Shown: positions 41,755 to 52,129 of the stretch, in pieces
How positions within the stretch are numbered: position 1 is the first letter of the stretch
Layout of the letters: every line of letters starts with the position of its first letter
DNA from: Pseudoips prasinana
Taxonomy: Eukaryota; Arthropoda; Insecta; Lepidoptera; Nolidae
Assembly: GCA_951640165.1 (NCBI GenBank)
Contig: OX621241.1
Location: 1,498,001-1,562,000 of the forward strand
Length of the DNA: 64,000 nucleotides
Direction of reading: 5' to 3'
Program-made: the position numbers and the translations under genes
Notes under the pieces: generated by a model
What the model saw: only the letters and a program-made list of their open reading frames with translations
The model's database searches: none
What the model was told of the DNA's origin: nothing

Positions 41755-43953
41755 CTGATTTCCGGATGTCGATTTTCGATCAAAGTTCGTATCCGTTTAT
41801 CGGGAGTCATTGAGAACGAACGCGCCCACATGAGTGCGCTCATTGTATTGTAGCATAGCTTAGTGGTAGATCTGGCCGAGTTTTCTTTATTGTGATTTAT
41901 AGATGTTAGCCCTCGAATAGCCAGATAGATTTACGACCAGATTTTGCTATTCCAATGTTCATTGGGTATATAAGTTTCTTCATAAATGGTTGGTAGTCTT
42001 ATATTCTTATTATACCGTGGAAAGTAGGTGTACCGAAGCCATAAATAAATCATACGTTTGAGAGCTTTGTAGCTTTCTATTGGATTTATTTATAAGGCTA
42101 ATATCAAAGCAATCTTGTACATTTAAGTCGGTCAACTAAACGCTTTGTGAAACTTCGGAAATGATTCGCCAAGTAATGTTAAGTTAATCGATGCCTCATC
42201 GGCCTTCCTTTTTTCTTCGCGTCTTTTCGCACTACATTTTTCTTGCTAATCGTAAAAGGTTGGGCAATACTGTATTTATACATTTCTGACTTCCGACATC
42301 AATTTACGCCTTTAAATTACAGGCGTGATGTCGGGAGAAATCTATCAGAACAAAGTTGAAGTTTCTCTTTTACGAAAAATACATTTGACTCTAAAATCCT
42401 CATCTCCAGCGCTTTCATAAATTCCTGGCCCAAAAATGAAGTAATTTCACTCACCGGAACGGCTCATAACTAAAATTCACAATTTCACCCGTCAGCCATC
42501 CCTCACTAGAGTCTTAACGAGCGAAATACATAACTACAGATAAATAAATATCTAGATGTGGCAAGCAAACTGCACTTGCTATATTACTCGTATATGCACC
42601 GATATCGTCCGTCTGTTGGAATACATACGACGACACAGGCACCGGCAACACACCTGATTCTTTGATCGGACTTTGGCGGGCCAGATTCATGCTTATCGAG
42701 GACCAAAGATAGTCCTAGGGTTCACTTCCCTGCTCCTGAAAACAACTCGGAACCCTGAAAGACATTATCACCACATACAGTAACCGCTCATAAAATAATA
42801 ACAAAGATCGAGTCCAAACTATTACGAGTAATGGAACTGCCAGGTAAATGCTACAAGAGTCTGCATTGGTCGCTACACTCCCTAAAAGTACAAATAAGGA
42901 CAGTTGCCATTTCTAGTTACTTTTCAGTTCTGTGAAATATGCACAGTGTATCCTAATTAAGTATACGCTGGGGTGATTTGTAGTCGCCGTTTATTTAAGC
43001 CAAGTTATTTATAGCTGGCCGACCTCGGCTGTGCGACATGATACAGCCTTTTTAAGAATCATGAGACACACTTGCGGATTACTCTAAGATATTTATAAGG
43101 TCTGGTGTTGTTGCAAATGGATTGCACTTCGCATCAATTTGTAACTTAAGACTCTGGCTAGAATTAGAGTACTATAGCAACAAAATGTATATACCGATTA
43201 TTGAATAAAACCGTTCTAAAAGCATTCTTTATGAAAAAGAATGTCGGGTGTCCCATTATATTGTAAGAACGAGGAATAGAGAGGTAGACATCTGCACTTG
43301 TATACACTTATGTTCTATAATGTACCACTTAGATAGTTCTAGAAACTGAAAGCTGTGGCCATATTTCGACGGGGAGGTTATTTCTGATAAAAATCGCGTC
43401 GATGATAAGATTTATATTTTCCCGGCCTAAATTTGACAGAGCTGACGGCATTTGTGGTCTCGAACACTTGCAGGTGGAAGCATATAGACAAACATGTCGC
43501 ACACTTTTTCTTTTGAAGGGAGAGACCCCGGCTCGCCAATGGGCGCCGGGTTCTTGCCTATCGAGGGCCAAAGCTATTTACCCCTAAATACCATACTCTG
43601 GCGGGATGCTCCACGTTTGCTGATGTTTTGTCATGTGGGGCCGTAACCGCATTTACACTTGCTTTTAGAATTTTGATTTTTGAATTAAACCACTTGGATG
43701 CGTAGGCTATTGAGCCACTACCAGTCTAGATTGCATGATAGTAGAAGAACAAGTCTCTACTGCGTCTGGCCAATGAATTCTGAGACAGTTGTCTTTTTTA
43801 TCATACGATGCAATGATTCCGTAAGTTATTGGTCCAAGGCAATAAAGATTTGTCTTTTTATTTCCATGCTATTGGGACTGGTCATTTTAATAAACTGGAA
43901 GATGCCGAAACGGAATCATCAAAGTATTTAACTAGATTGTATTGTAATGCTGT
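41755..43953. other. no recognised gene; an imperfect hairpin and a weak repeat pair
   Basis: 'tccgacatca' and 'cgcct' pair with 'aggcgtgatgtcgg' at 42288-42335, an imperfect stem with a 5-base bulge. The phrase 'gcttatcgaggaccaaag' (42692) resembles 'gcctatcgagggccaaag' (43555), hinting at an old repeat. No gene is supported. Confidence 0.4.
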
Positions 43954-43954
43954 G

Positions 43955-44215
43955 TGTCTGACGGCATAGAATATTGCCACCCCACCTCTTCCCGTGTGGG
44001 GCGTAGAAGATGTCTCGAGGGAATATCTCTACACGATAACGAACAGCAGCGGCTTTCTGTGTACTATGACCATCATATTGTGATCGCCAACAGGTCTGCT
44101 AATTGTGGCAAATAGGGCATATCCCTCCAAATGTTGTACTCAACTCCACTGGAGAAATTTTTGAAAGCCTCTCGCTTTTGGCTGGACTTCATTCGGCTGA
44201 AACTTGTTTTGTAAA
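43955..44215 (+). mobile_element. Family H retrotransposon tail (diverged)
   Basis: 'accccacctcttcccgtgtg' plus 'gggcgtagaag', 'gaacagcagcggctttctgt' and 'gtggcaaatagggcatatcc' match the order of blocks in 21128-21385. Confidence 0.6.
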
Positions 44216-44702
44216 AGTATGAAATCAGAATGACACGGTCTTGGTGTCTTGAATCTGCACACAAAGCTAACATTTATATGGCGATTATTATATTATCTGC
44301 ATGAGCTATGAATCAAGTATTCCTGTCTGTATCCTGCAAAGGTTAAATTCATTCGTGTTTCAACTTTATTATAAAAGTTACCTCTGCTCTGTTGAATAAA
44401 AATGGCATAGTACTTTTATAAAAGAGTAATTTATAAGTAATTATGAGATAGCTATTAACTGTTATTATCTTGTCGTGTCGTGATACCGTGACAGTGTGCT
44501 CCAATTTATAGTAACGAAAGAAATATGAACTGATTTATTAACGATCTAAATGCTTGCTCATTAAGCCATTTGACCTCGTCGGGGAGACGCTTCTGTCCAT
44601 CGTTATCGCTAAATTGTACACGCGACTTCGTACGGCAGAGGAATTCCCCGGTGATAATAGGAATAGGAGTTTTAACCTCGGATGATAATTGAGGAGATTT
44701 TT

Positions 44703-45050
44703 TTTTTATATATCAGAGGGCGACAAACGTGCAAGTGGTTCACCTGATGGTAAGTGATCACCGCCGCCCATGGACACCCGCGACACCAGAGGAGTCGCGC
44801 GTGCGTTGCCGGCTTTTTAGAGTCAGCAAACAAGTGTTGCTGACCCTTCCCCCCACCCCAATGAGCTCTGGCGACCTTACTCACACTCTGAAACAGAACA
44901 TTAGAATTATTAATGTTATTATTAAGGAATGTCTTCTGAAAGGTCGAGGTACTTCCCCAGTCGGGCTGCTCTTTGAGCGAATTAACGCTATGCCCTACCT
45001 CTCTAATTTAACATGACGTTTACAGTTTGCCTAGGAGGTTTCCATTGCTT
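44703..45050 (+). repeat. Family Q repeat
   Basis: 'gtgcaagtggttcacctgatgg' plus 'taagtgatcaccgccgccca', 'gcgtgcgttgccggcttttt' and 'ccaatgagctctggcgacct' are blocks I recall from common lepidopteran repeats. The second half ('ggtacttccccagtcgggct') recurs at 46600-46760. It is GC-rich and creates incidental frames on both strands. Confidence 0.6.
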
Positions 45051-45054
45051 TCCC

Positions 45055-46595
45055 GAATAGAGGCGAACGGGGCCGAAGTTGTCTTGCTAATAAGATTACA
45101 ATCTAAATACTTAGCCCACACCAGAAGGCACCCCATTTAGAGTTCGAACCTCGCCTTTGGTTGTTTTTAATGAACGTTTGAACGAAACATATGTAGGTAT
45201 TAGTTATAATATCCGTAGCTACCCGGTCTATACAATAACCACACAGCTTCCAATTCGGTATCTTACACGACTAAACTAATTTAAATATGATTTCGATTTT
45301 TAAATTTTAAACTATTCTATTTTTAAACTAATCAATGTAATTTAGACTTTATAAAAAGGCCAGGCGGTGGAAGCTGTGGGCAAATTATGTGCTCCGGATG
45401 AGCAGTTCTATTGGTTTGACAGTTCTACGTAAAACCTATGTATGACCTATATTAGCTAGAAAGAGATGTAAGTAATGATATTTTTATTATTTTTGACGTG
45501 TAAAATATACAATAACCAGCGTTATTAGTAAAATTCTTACTAATTCGTAGTAGTAAGGTATTTTGTAAATTATTGTTTTGGAATTTGTAGATAAAGCCCA
45601 TTTCCATACTTTTACTTTTTTGTACAACTCTTTGGAAAAAGCTTTTCTCATATTTATAATAATATGTCATAAAATGACACGTATTCACCGCTCGAGCGTT
45701 TAATATTATAAAAAGCTTAAATTACAATATTTACCATTTGTAATACCTACCGTAGAGGAAGTGTGAACCTGTGTTTACAAACCGCTGAAAGAAGACAACC
45801 ACTGGGGTAGTACCTCCACCTTCACAGTTACATCCTTTATATTATAGCATTATGGTGTTATTGATCTGACCCTTGGCGTGAGTAGTCTTCGGGGAGGGGG
45901 AAGGGTCTGCAACGCGGTGATGTCATTTTGTGTGTGTTTCAAGCATCAAATTCTACAGTAACTGCTTATAATCAGCTAAGCGGTAATCTTGCTCACTAAG
46001 TATAAAATATCTTCGTATACTTGCTCAGTTGTAGGTTCCTTGAACTAGCTTTTAACCTTTTTGCATTGACCTTTACATTTAGGGCACTTCGTGTCTATAT
46101 TTATGGAACATAACAGCTTGTCTCTATTTATACCATTCTCGAGGCGTTTTATTTTGCTGAATTATGCCTACTTGGATGTTCGGAAAGTTGTTATTTTATG
46201 AGGTAAGCCGGATTACCAGAACCTTCTTACTTATGGGTTGAGAAACCACCGTAAGTGGATTTGTGGAGCTGAGTGGAAACGAAGCTCTTTCTTAGGCGAC
46301 TCATGTACTTAGTTCGTTTCTGATCGGCTGTACGGATCTTCTTCAAATTTGTCACAGTGGTAGTGACCATACCCTTGAGTGCAATTTATCTGAATTAATA
46401 AAAGTCTGACACCATAGACAAATAATCACCGAAAAGAAAACAAATGTAACATTGAAATCAATGTAAAAGTACGGGCCTCTGCTGAACTACACTCAGCTCA
46501 ATATTAGCAAACAGCTGAATGCCTTGCAGCCCTAGTTTATACTACCAATACTTGCAAGCAAACACTTGAAGATCAGTGTATTGTGTAGCCACACA
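45055..46595. other. no recognised feature
   Basis: No gene is supported. 'gagttcgaacctcgcc' near 45139 is B-box-like but has no matching head. Confidence 0.4.
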
Positions 46596-46599
46596 TTTA

Positions 46600-46765
46600 C
46601 GTCAACGTATATTCCTTGCACCTCACCCAGATCCTCCGGCGATCTTGCTCACTTTCAAGACCGCAATATTACCAAAGACATCCTATTATCTGGAATGTAT
46701 TCCGTAATGGTACTTCACGAGTCGAGCTGCTCGTAGAGCAAATGAATACTGTTACGGTAGACCCA
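46600..46765 (+). repeat. Family Q fragment (second half)
   Basis: 'ctccggcgatcttgctcact', 'ggtacttcacgagtcgagct' and 'gctcgtagagcaaatgaata' parallel 44865-45000. Confidence 0.5.
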
Positions 46766-46925
46766 TAAAGCTACCCATTAAAATGCTGCACCTAATAATT
46801 ACTGGGTACCGCTAAACAGCACAATAACTATTAATGAACCCTAGGGTCGCGCTAGCATTCAACCTTCAAGTCTCTATTTTGTATGATCTCTTAATAAGCC
46901 AAAGCTTGTCGGTTCTTTAACACAT

Positions 46926-46979
46926 CGTACATGTTTGGACGTGTTTAGCTAAAACGCTAAACATGTCCAAACATGCACG
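46926..46979. repeat. 24-bp hairpin, two mismatched positions
   Basis: Arms 46926-46949 and 46956-46979 pair with 22 of 24 positions identical to complement, loop 'taaaac'. Confidence 0.8.
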
Positions 46980-46984
46980 TTTTT

Positions 46985-47645
46985 TCTAGGTAACGTGGTG
47001 CTATTTAAATTCCAGATGACCGAAGACTCGCAGGGCGAAAAAATGCTTTGTACTACCAGCATTTAGCGGTACTCAAGGGCTAGAACTACAGACGCGATAG
47101 AGTTTGATAAAAAATAGCGTGGATGTTCAATTTAAATGATTAAAGTCCTTCTTCAAATTATTTTTGAAAGTATTGGCGTTGTGTGTGAGTTACCTACTGG
47201 TATCAGATCTCTGTTAAGTTAGTGGCTACACAATTCTTCACATACCCATTAGCCTCCAATTCTCCGATTAATATGGTAATGCTACGGAATTTTCTCACTA
47301 CCAACTAATTGTTTTCTAAGTATAGACGCCATTAAACAGTCATCGCCCACCGTTCGTGTTAAGAATGTTAAGTCGCTTAGACGCTGGTGTCGTCACTCGT
47401 GTATGAATCATCGGTAAGCACCTAGTTATTAGGCCGTCCTACATCTTGCCACGAATAATAATTTGACAACTGATACGTACGTTCTTCGGTCCAGATACGT
47501 TCTGGGTCACGCTTGGATTAACTCGACTTTGAAAAATTGAATTGTAGTGAATGTCAATGGGCTCGCCCAGTTGTAAGTGGGAAACGGCGCACCTTCGTGC
47601 CATGGGAAGGATTATGGGTAATCAATTACCTGTTAGAATCTAACA
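46985..47645. other. no recognised feature
   Basis: No gene or bounded repeat is seen. Confidence 0.4.
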
Positions 47646-47786
47646 CTGTTGACGGTCACCGTAGCCTAGTTGGTAGTGCTCCTGCCTACGAAGCTGGTGG
47701 TCCTGGGTTCGAATCCCGGTAAGTGCAAATATTTGTGTGATGAGCACGAATATTTGTTTCTGAGTCATGGATGTTTTCTATGTATA

Positions 47787-47925
47787 TGTCGCAGGGATAT
47801 GATAAAAACAGGGATTTGGCCAAATCCCTGTTTAACCTAAGGGATTTCATCAAATCACGGAGGATGTTAAAATAACAACACGATTTTGTCATTTCCCTAA
47901 GCAAATCTGGTGATTTGACAAATCC
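47787..47925 (+). repeat. Ginger-like left TIR with repeated GATTTG/CAAATC palindromes
   Basis: It contains 'gggatttggccaaatccc', then 'gatttcatcaaatc', and toward its inner edge 'gatttgacaaatc', three spaced palindromic motifs. A fourth variant 'gatttgaacaaatc' lies just inside at about 47943. Confidence 0.85.
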
Positions 47926-48308
47926 CACTAAAGAAATCTAGTGATTTGAACAAATCCCAAAATTGGTTTAGTGAAATGACAAAATGACTTTTCTGTGGTA
48001 TTTTAAACGTTTAGTTTGTAAGATTACCTACATAATTATAATAATCAGGTGTAGTACAATGCAATATTGACCTCAAAAATCACCACTAGAACATAATTAT
48101 TTGTAAAAAAAATAAAAAACATATTTTAAAAATTGAAAAGCTTAACCTATGATATGCTTATTTGTAATGATCATTTATTAAAACACGTAGCAGATTTGTG
48201 GCGAGGTGAATTACTTACACTTACGTGCAATTCACGCAAACTCAGCTTAGTCGATAGAACTGAATCGGTTAAAGTAACTGTAGACAATTGAAGAGCGTTG
48301 CTAGGAAT

Positions 48309-48600
48309 CTAATCTCTTATGATGCCAACTGAAGGACCAATTTGAAATAAATTGTTTTTCGTATCGAATACAATGCCTGTAATACTATTTGCATCTAGTG
48401 GACCTCTGTCTACTTTTGGTACATCACCCAAAACGGTGGAACCAACTAATACATCCTTGAATTTCTTCGAACAAGTTTCTTTCATTTTATCAGCAATTTT
48501 TTTAAATTTTGTGAAGCATCTTCCCTTTGCTTTTTAATGTTCTCTTCTTTTTTGGCATAATAAGCATAGAACTCCCGAACCATATCTTCTTCGGTTTTAT
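48309..48600 (-). pseudogene. Integrase C-terminal tail remnant (KRBA2/SCAND3-like), frameshifted
   Basis: On the minus strand the first frame reads EEDMVREFYAYYAKKEENIK and then breaks near 48515. A second frame continues KMKETCSKKFKDVLVGSTV, DVPKVDRGPLDANSITG and IVFDTKNNLFQIG to a TAG at 48309. The pattern 'VGSTV..VP.VDRG..D...I.GIV.D......Y.IG' is one I associate with the tail of integrase-derived proteins such as KRBA2 and SCAND3-like proteins in insects. The catalytic DDE core and zinc finger are missing, so the piece is non-functional. It supports the Ginger-like reading of the surrounding element. Confidence 0.45.
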
Positions 48601-48632
48601 TATTATATTATCATTTCACTGAATCAGTTTAG

Positions 48633-48762
48633 GTTTTTAACAAATCACCAGATTTGCTTAGGGAAATGATAAAATCGTGTTGTTATTTTAACATCCTCCG
48701 TGATTTGATCAAATCTCTTAGGGATTTGGCCAAATCCCTGTTTTCATCATATCCCTGCGACA
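48633..48762 (-). repeat. Ginger-like right TIR
   Basis: Complement of the left TIR with 'gatttgatcaaatc' and 'gggatttggccaaatccc' palindromes. It lacks ~10 bases present in the left copy. Confidence 0.85.
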
Positions 48763-48964
48763 TATATAAGTAGGTATTTATCTATCTAGATAAGTATGTA
48801 TATCGTCGCCTGGTACCCATAGTACAAGCTTTGCTTAGTTTGGGACTAGGATGATCTGTGTGACATTGTCCCCAGATATTATTATTATATTACTGTATCC
48901 TTGATTTGTTTGCTAGACGTCTAAGGTCAAGTTTAGGATGCTGTTTACTGCAAGTTGATAATTT

Positions 48965-49200
48965 GACGACAGCTGCGACTAAGTTGGTAGTGATCCGAAG
49001 GTTACGGGATCGATCCTCGCATAAGAAAACTATGTGTGTTTATGAACACGTCTATTTGTTTTGGTCTGTGTATTGTATTAATTATATATTAATATACATT
49101 TGTTAACAAAAAAAGGACATAAGTATTTATAGAAATACTTATGTACTTTAAATGTCTAATATTCATAGTACAAAGTTTACTTAGTTTGGTCTAGATCCAC
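48965..49200 (+). repeat. tRNA-like SINE, family P, with internal hairpin
   Basis: 'gactaagttggtagtgatcc' with B-box-like 'gggatcgatcctcgc' precedes 'tgtttatgaacacgtctatt', shared with 25470-25760. A 12-bp perfect stem 'acataagtattt' with loop 'atag' lies at 49117-49144. Confidence 0.55.
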
Positions 49201-49204
49201 CCAA

Positions 49205-49695
49205 ATATATGGTTTCGAATCTTTATTACATCACGGAATACATAAACAGCTGACAGCTGTCATTGATATTGACGTAACCAGCAATGTGTAGCGACGCGTT
49301 TCGGAATAATATTGCGGTTTTGGGCACCATAAGCCGGACTCATTTCAATCTAGTTGTTAATCTTACGAAAGCTATTTGCATTAGATTGTTCATTCATTAG
49401 CTATGAGTCAAGAAAATCCATGATGCCATTGAAAAGCTGGAGCCGTACTGTCAGTACCTACTCCTAGACTTTTGGTAGAGTACCCCACAGAGTTTATTCG
49501 TATCGACGAATTGCCGCCTCCGATCCCTAATCAGACGAGCGGCCCTCATATTCGCTGCTAATTAACATTATTTTTTAATTATTTTTTTTTATATTTATTG
49601 TAGTTTTGTATGTAGTATGTACCCAAGAGTACCTTTATTAAAACGCTCTGTACACAGGCAACTACCCGTAACTGTATCCTTTCTCCTATTTCCTA
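49205..49695. other. no recognised feature
   Basis: Non-coding. Nothing is supported. Confidence 0.4.
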
Positions 49696-49699
49696 AGTA

Positions 49700-49832
49700 G
49701 GTTGTCTGGAAGAGATCACATTTTAGTGATAAGACCGCCATTTGTACCGCTCTCTCTAATGTGTATTGTTCTTGTACTGATAATTTTTTGGTGTACAATA
49801 AAGAGTTTAATAATAATAAAGCGACGATAGCT
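49700..49832 (+). mobile_element. CR1-type retrotransposon 3' end
   Basis: 'tggaagagatcacattttag' plus 'tgataagaccgccatttgta' and 'gtgtacaataaagagtttaa' end in (AAT)n. This arrangement with AATAAAG and a short repeat tail is the usual 3' end of insect CR1-like elements. A related stretch lies in the loop of the fold-back at 41275-41370. Confidence 0.65.
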
Positions 49833-49854
49833 GGAGAAAACATTCTTATGTACC

Positions 49855-49962
49855 GACCTCATACGTCAGTAACCGCCCTGAGTCGTGGTTCGAACCCCAA
49901 ATGCTCTCTGGCGAGGGCTCCTCAGTTTGCAGTCTAATTTGCTAGACGGCATAAACCCCCGC
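49855..49962 (+). repeat. Family L repeat
   Basis: 'tacgtcagtaaccgccctga' and 'gtcgtggttcgaaccccaaa' followed by 'tctggcgagggctcctcag' parallel 37690-37805. A B-box-like 'ggttcgaacc' is present here. Confidence 0.5.
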
Positions 49963-50165
49963 TCGTCTATTTTTTTGTGAAACCGTGAAAACTTTACCGT
50001 CTAACTGTAAACGTCATAAAAAAGAAGCTTCGCTGAAGCAAGAATTATTATAACAGATAATCTAAAAATACCTAATTGTGCCAGATAATATTTTATTTCC
50101 ATAATCCTTACGCCCATAATGCCTCCCATGCAACCTTTAACAAACACCTACCTACAGCTCTTTTT

Positions 50166-50306
50166 GTACAGATTCCAGCACATCCAGCTACCCTAATCTG
50201 ACAAATATCTTTTATAGATTTTCAACTTTATCACAAAGGCATAAGGTTCACTTTCAATTGAGGAAATTGGACAGATTGGGGTAGCTTGATGTGCTGGCGT
50301 CTGTAC
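50166..50306. mobile_element. TIR MITE family B (copy 3)
   Basis: The right end 'gatgtgctggcgtctgtac' is intact and the left end 'gtacagattccagcacatc' has two changes. The interior 'actttatcacaaaggcataa' matches the other copies. Confidence 0.8.
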
Positions 50307-50309
50307 TAG

Positions 50310-50815
50310 GAGTTGGGGGTTTCGAGTTTTGCATAACGATGCAAATATTTGCGTGCCTCATAAAATACCGTATCGATATGTTAAATGGAAATATATCTCT
50401 GAACAAGGCATGCTGTCGTGAATATGAGACATTTTATTATAACTTAGCCGAATTAAGGTTCCAGTCGTATCGTAAACACTAAGTAGCTAGATCCCTCGTT
50501 GGCATGCCACGCAGCAGTTTCTGTCTGCAATCAATACACAATTGGCTACACAGACTTCCATTTGTTGAACAACTCGAAGGATGTGACTCACGCAATCATT
50601 AGCTATCTTATAAATGAATTGTATGAACGTCGATCTAATGCCATTTACACAACTTTCTCTAAGTATCCTAACCAATATATCAAATGCGAAAGTTGGTACG
50701 TCGCAAGATTTGGAACGCAATAGAGTCTAGTGAAATTTTCGTATGTTGGGAAATATATAAGTACCTAATCCTTGAGCTAGAACTACTCTGCTGGAGATGT
50801 TATTAAGATATCATT
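50310..50815. other. no recognised gene; two opposed open frames
   Basis: Overlapping frames at 50487-50720 (minus) and 50499-50723 (plus) show no recognisable domain. Confidence 0.4.
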
Positions 50816-50817
50816 TT

Positions 50818-51085
50818 AGATACTTACTTATCGTATATGGACAGTGGTTACCCTAGTGTCAGAGTTGTTCAAGCCCATAGGCCTCTGACATGGCTTAACG
50901 ACTGTTGTCGAATGACTACAACCGGGACCGGCAGCTTAACGTGCCCTCCGAAGCACGGAGACGCTCAGAAATTAAACTACTTTGGCGGTCACCCATCTAT
51001 GGACTGACCGCGAGCTTAGTTGCGTAACCTCGTCGATCACTTACGGACCGGTGAGAACATCCACCTATAAGCTAAAGCTTGGGTG
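50818..51085 (+). repeat. Family A repeat (copy 9)
   Basis: Almost complete, with an extra 'ta' at 'cgtatatggacagtgg' and a short loss at 'caagcccataggcctc'. It is the best reference copy for the 3' half. Confidence 0.8.
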
Positions 51086-51134
51086 TAGTTGATGAAAAGA
51101 GCCTATCATATATAGTGACCTAATAGTGGACTGG

Positions 51135-51275
51135 GCTGTTGATATAGTGCTTAGTTTAGACACTGACTGCTAATGCAGAGGTCGTGGGGTCTGTTCCCCA
51201 CCCAGGATAAATCGTTGTCTGATGAGCCTGATTATTTATCCTGTATCTGACTCTAATTAATAAATAAAATACATA
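51135..51275 (+). repeat. SINE family D head and body
   Basis: 'gacactgactgctaatgcag' plus 'aggtcgtggggtctgttcccc' is a diverged head and B box. The tail has been lost. Confidence 0.6.
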
Positions 51276-51297
51276 AACCCAATTATTATAGTATTGA

Positions 51298-51462
51298 GAA
51301 GCTCATAGCTAGATGGTCTCACTGACCGGTCCGTGATTGGCGAGGTTGAGCAACTAAGTTCGCGGTCAGTCCATAGATGAGTGAGCACCTAAGTGGTTTC
51401 ATTTCGGAGCTTGAACAGCTCAGACACTAGGGTAACCACTGCCCATACGATAAGTTAGTAGT
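51298..51462 (-). repeat. Family A repeat (copy 10, internally deleted)
   Basis: On the plus strand it reads 'gctcatagctagatggtctc', 'ggcgaggttgagcaactaag' and 'gtaaccactgcccatacgat'. About 85 bases of the middle are missing. It lies 210 bp from copy 9 in the opposite orientation. Confidence 0.7.
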
Positions 51463-51837
51463 GCCAAAATAGTAAGTAAATAAGTAATTATTATATTTTA
51501 TAGATTAAATATGTACCTTGTAAAAAGAAATGCGTAATTACTCAAATATCGAGAGCGTAGTCTCCATGATGAGTAATTATTACATATCATGTCTGTTTAA
51601 AATTCATTCAAAACAATTCACTGTTGTATTATTTAAACGTCATTAGCAGCAAAATTATATAAGGCTTTATATTTCTTGTCAACTTATTGAATTATGTAAT
51701 TTTCTGTATAAGGGTGATGAAAGGTTTTACTTAGGAAACGATGATTTAAATCATAATTAACTAAACGCCAGGGATGGGTATTAATAATTACTTTTTGAAA
51801 ACGTACAACTGTCTATAAATAGTCTTTATTACAACTG

Positions 51838-51912
51838 GTAAGAAAAAAAGTTTTGTATCACGTAAACTTTAACAAAGCGTAAACATAATTATCTTTATAC
51901 ATATAATAAAAT
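51838..51912 (-). repeat. Family F fragment (short)
   Basis: 'ttttgtatcacgtaaacttt' plus 'aacaaagcg' resembles 'tttattcacgtagactttaa' of family F with several changes. Confidence 0.4.
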
Positions 51913-51954
51913 CGTAGGAAAGTCAAAACTGTACATTGAATATTTTTTAAAAGG

Positions 51955-52125
51955 ATACTTGGGCGTGATCTACAGTCGATATCGAACCCAAAAAAATATT
52001 GCATGAATATTACTAAGAGGTGGAGTCAACATATTGGTTACATATTATCACGCTATCACCTACGGGGGAGGAACTGTGATAATTTATAAAATTTAACGCG
52101 GGTTAAACCGCTGGGCACAGCTAGT
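51955..52125 (+). mobile_element. Helitron-like element, second subtype (copy 1)
   Basis: 'atattactaagaggtggagt', 'tattatcacgctatcaccta' and 'cgcgggttaaaccgctgggc' lead to 'acagctagt' before T. The same blocks are inverted at 58347-58574. The 5' boundary is uncertain. The 3' hairpin is as in the other Helitrons, but the body differs. Confidence 0.7.
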
Positions 52126-52129
52126 TTCA

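Larger units (their letters stand above)
47787..48762 (-). mobile_element. Ginger-like DNA transposon with long TIRs, non-autonomous
   Basis: The 976-bp insert begins TGTCGCAGGGATATGAT and ends with its complement (CCCTGCGACA). The inverted similarity extends about 135 bases with one ~10-base indel (about 47787-47925 against 48633-48762). It is flanked by TATA at 47783-47786 and 48763-48766, although the AT-rich site leaves the exact duplication ambiguous. Ginger elements are known for TGTNR/YNACA ends, 4-bp duplications and a retroviral-like integrase. The interior keeps a minus-strand remnant similar to the C-terminal tail of such integrases (48309-48600). I have not searched any database; another superfamily cannot be excluded. 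Confidence 0.65.
47649..48888 (+). repeat. tRNA-headed SINE, family C, split by a Ginger-like transposon
   Basis: The head (47651-47725) has 'gtcaccgtagcctagttggt', a complete anticodon-like region and B box 'ggttcgaatcc' at 47706. The body stops at 'ttttctatg' plus tata (47786) and resumes at 48763 with 'tataagtaggtatttatc' after one tata. The tail ends 'cagatattattattat' near 48888. The rejoined sequence equals the uninterrupted copy at 14506-14771. Confidence 0.85.
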
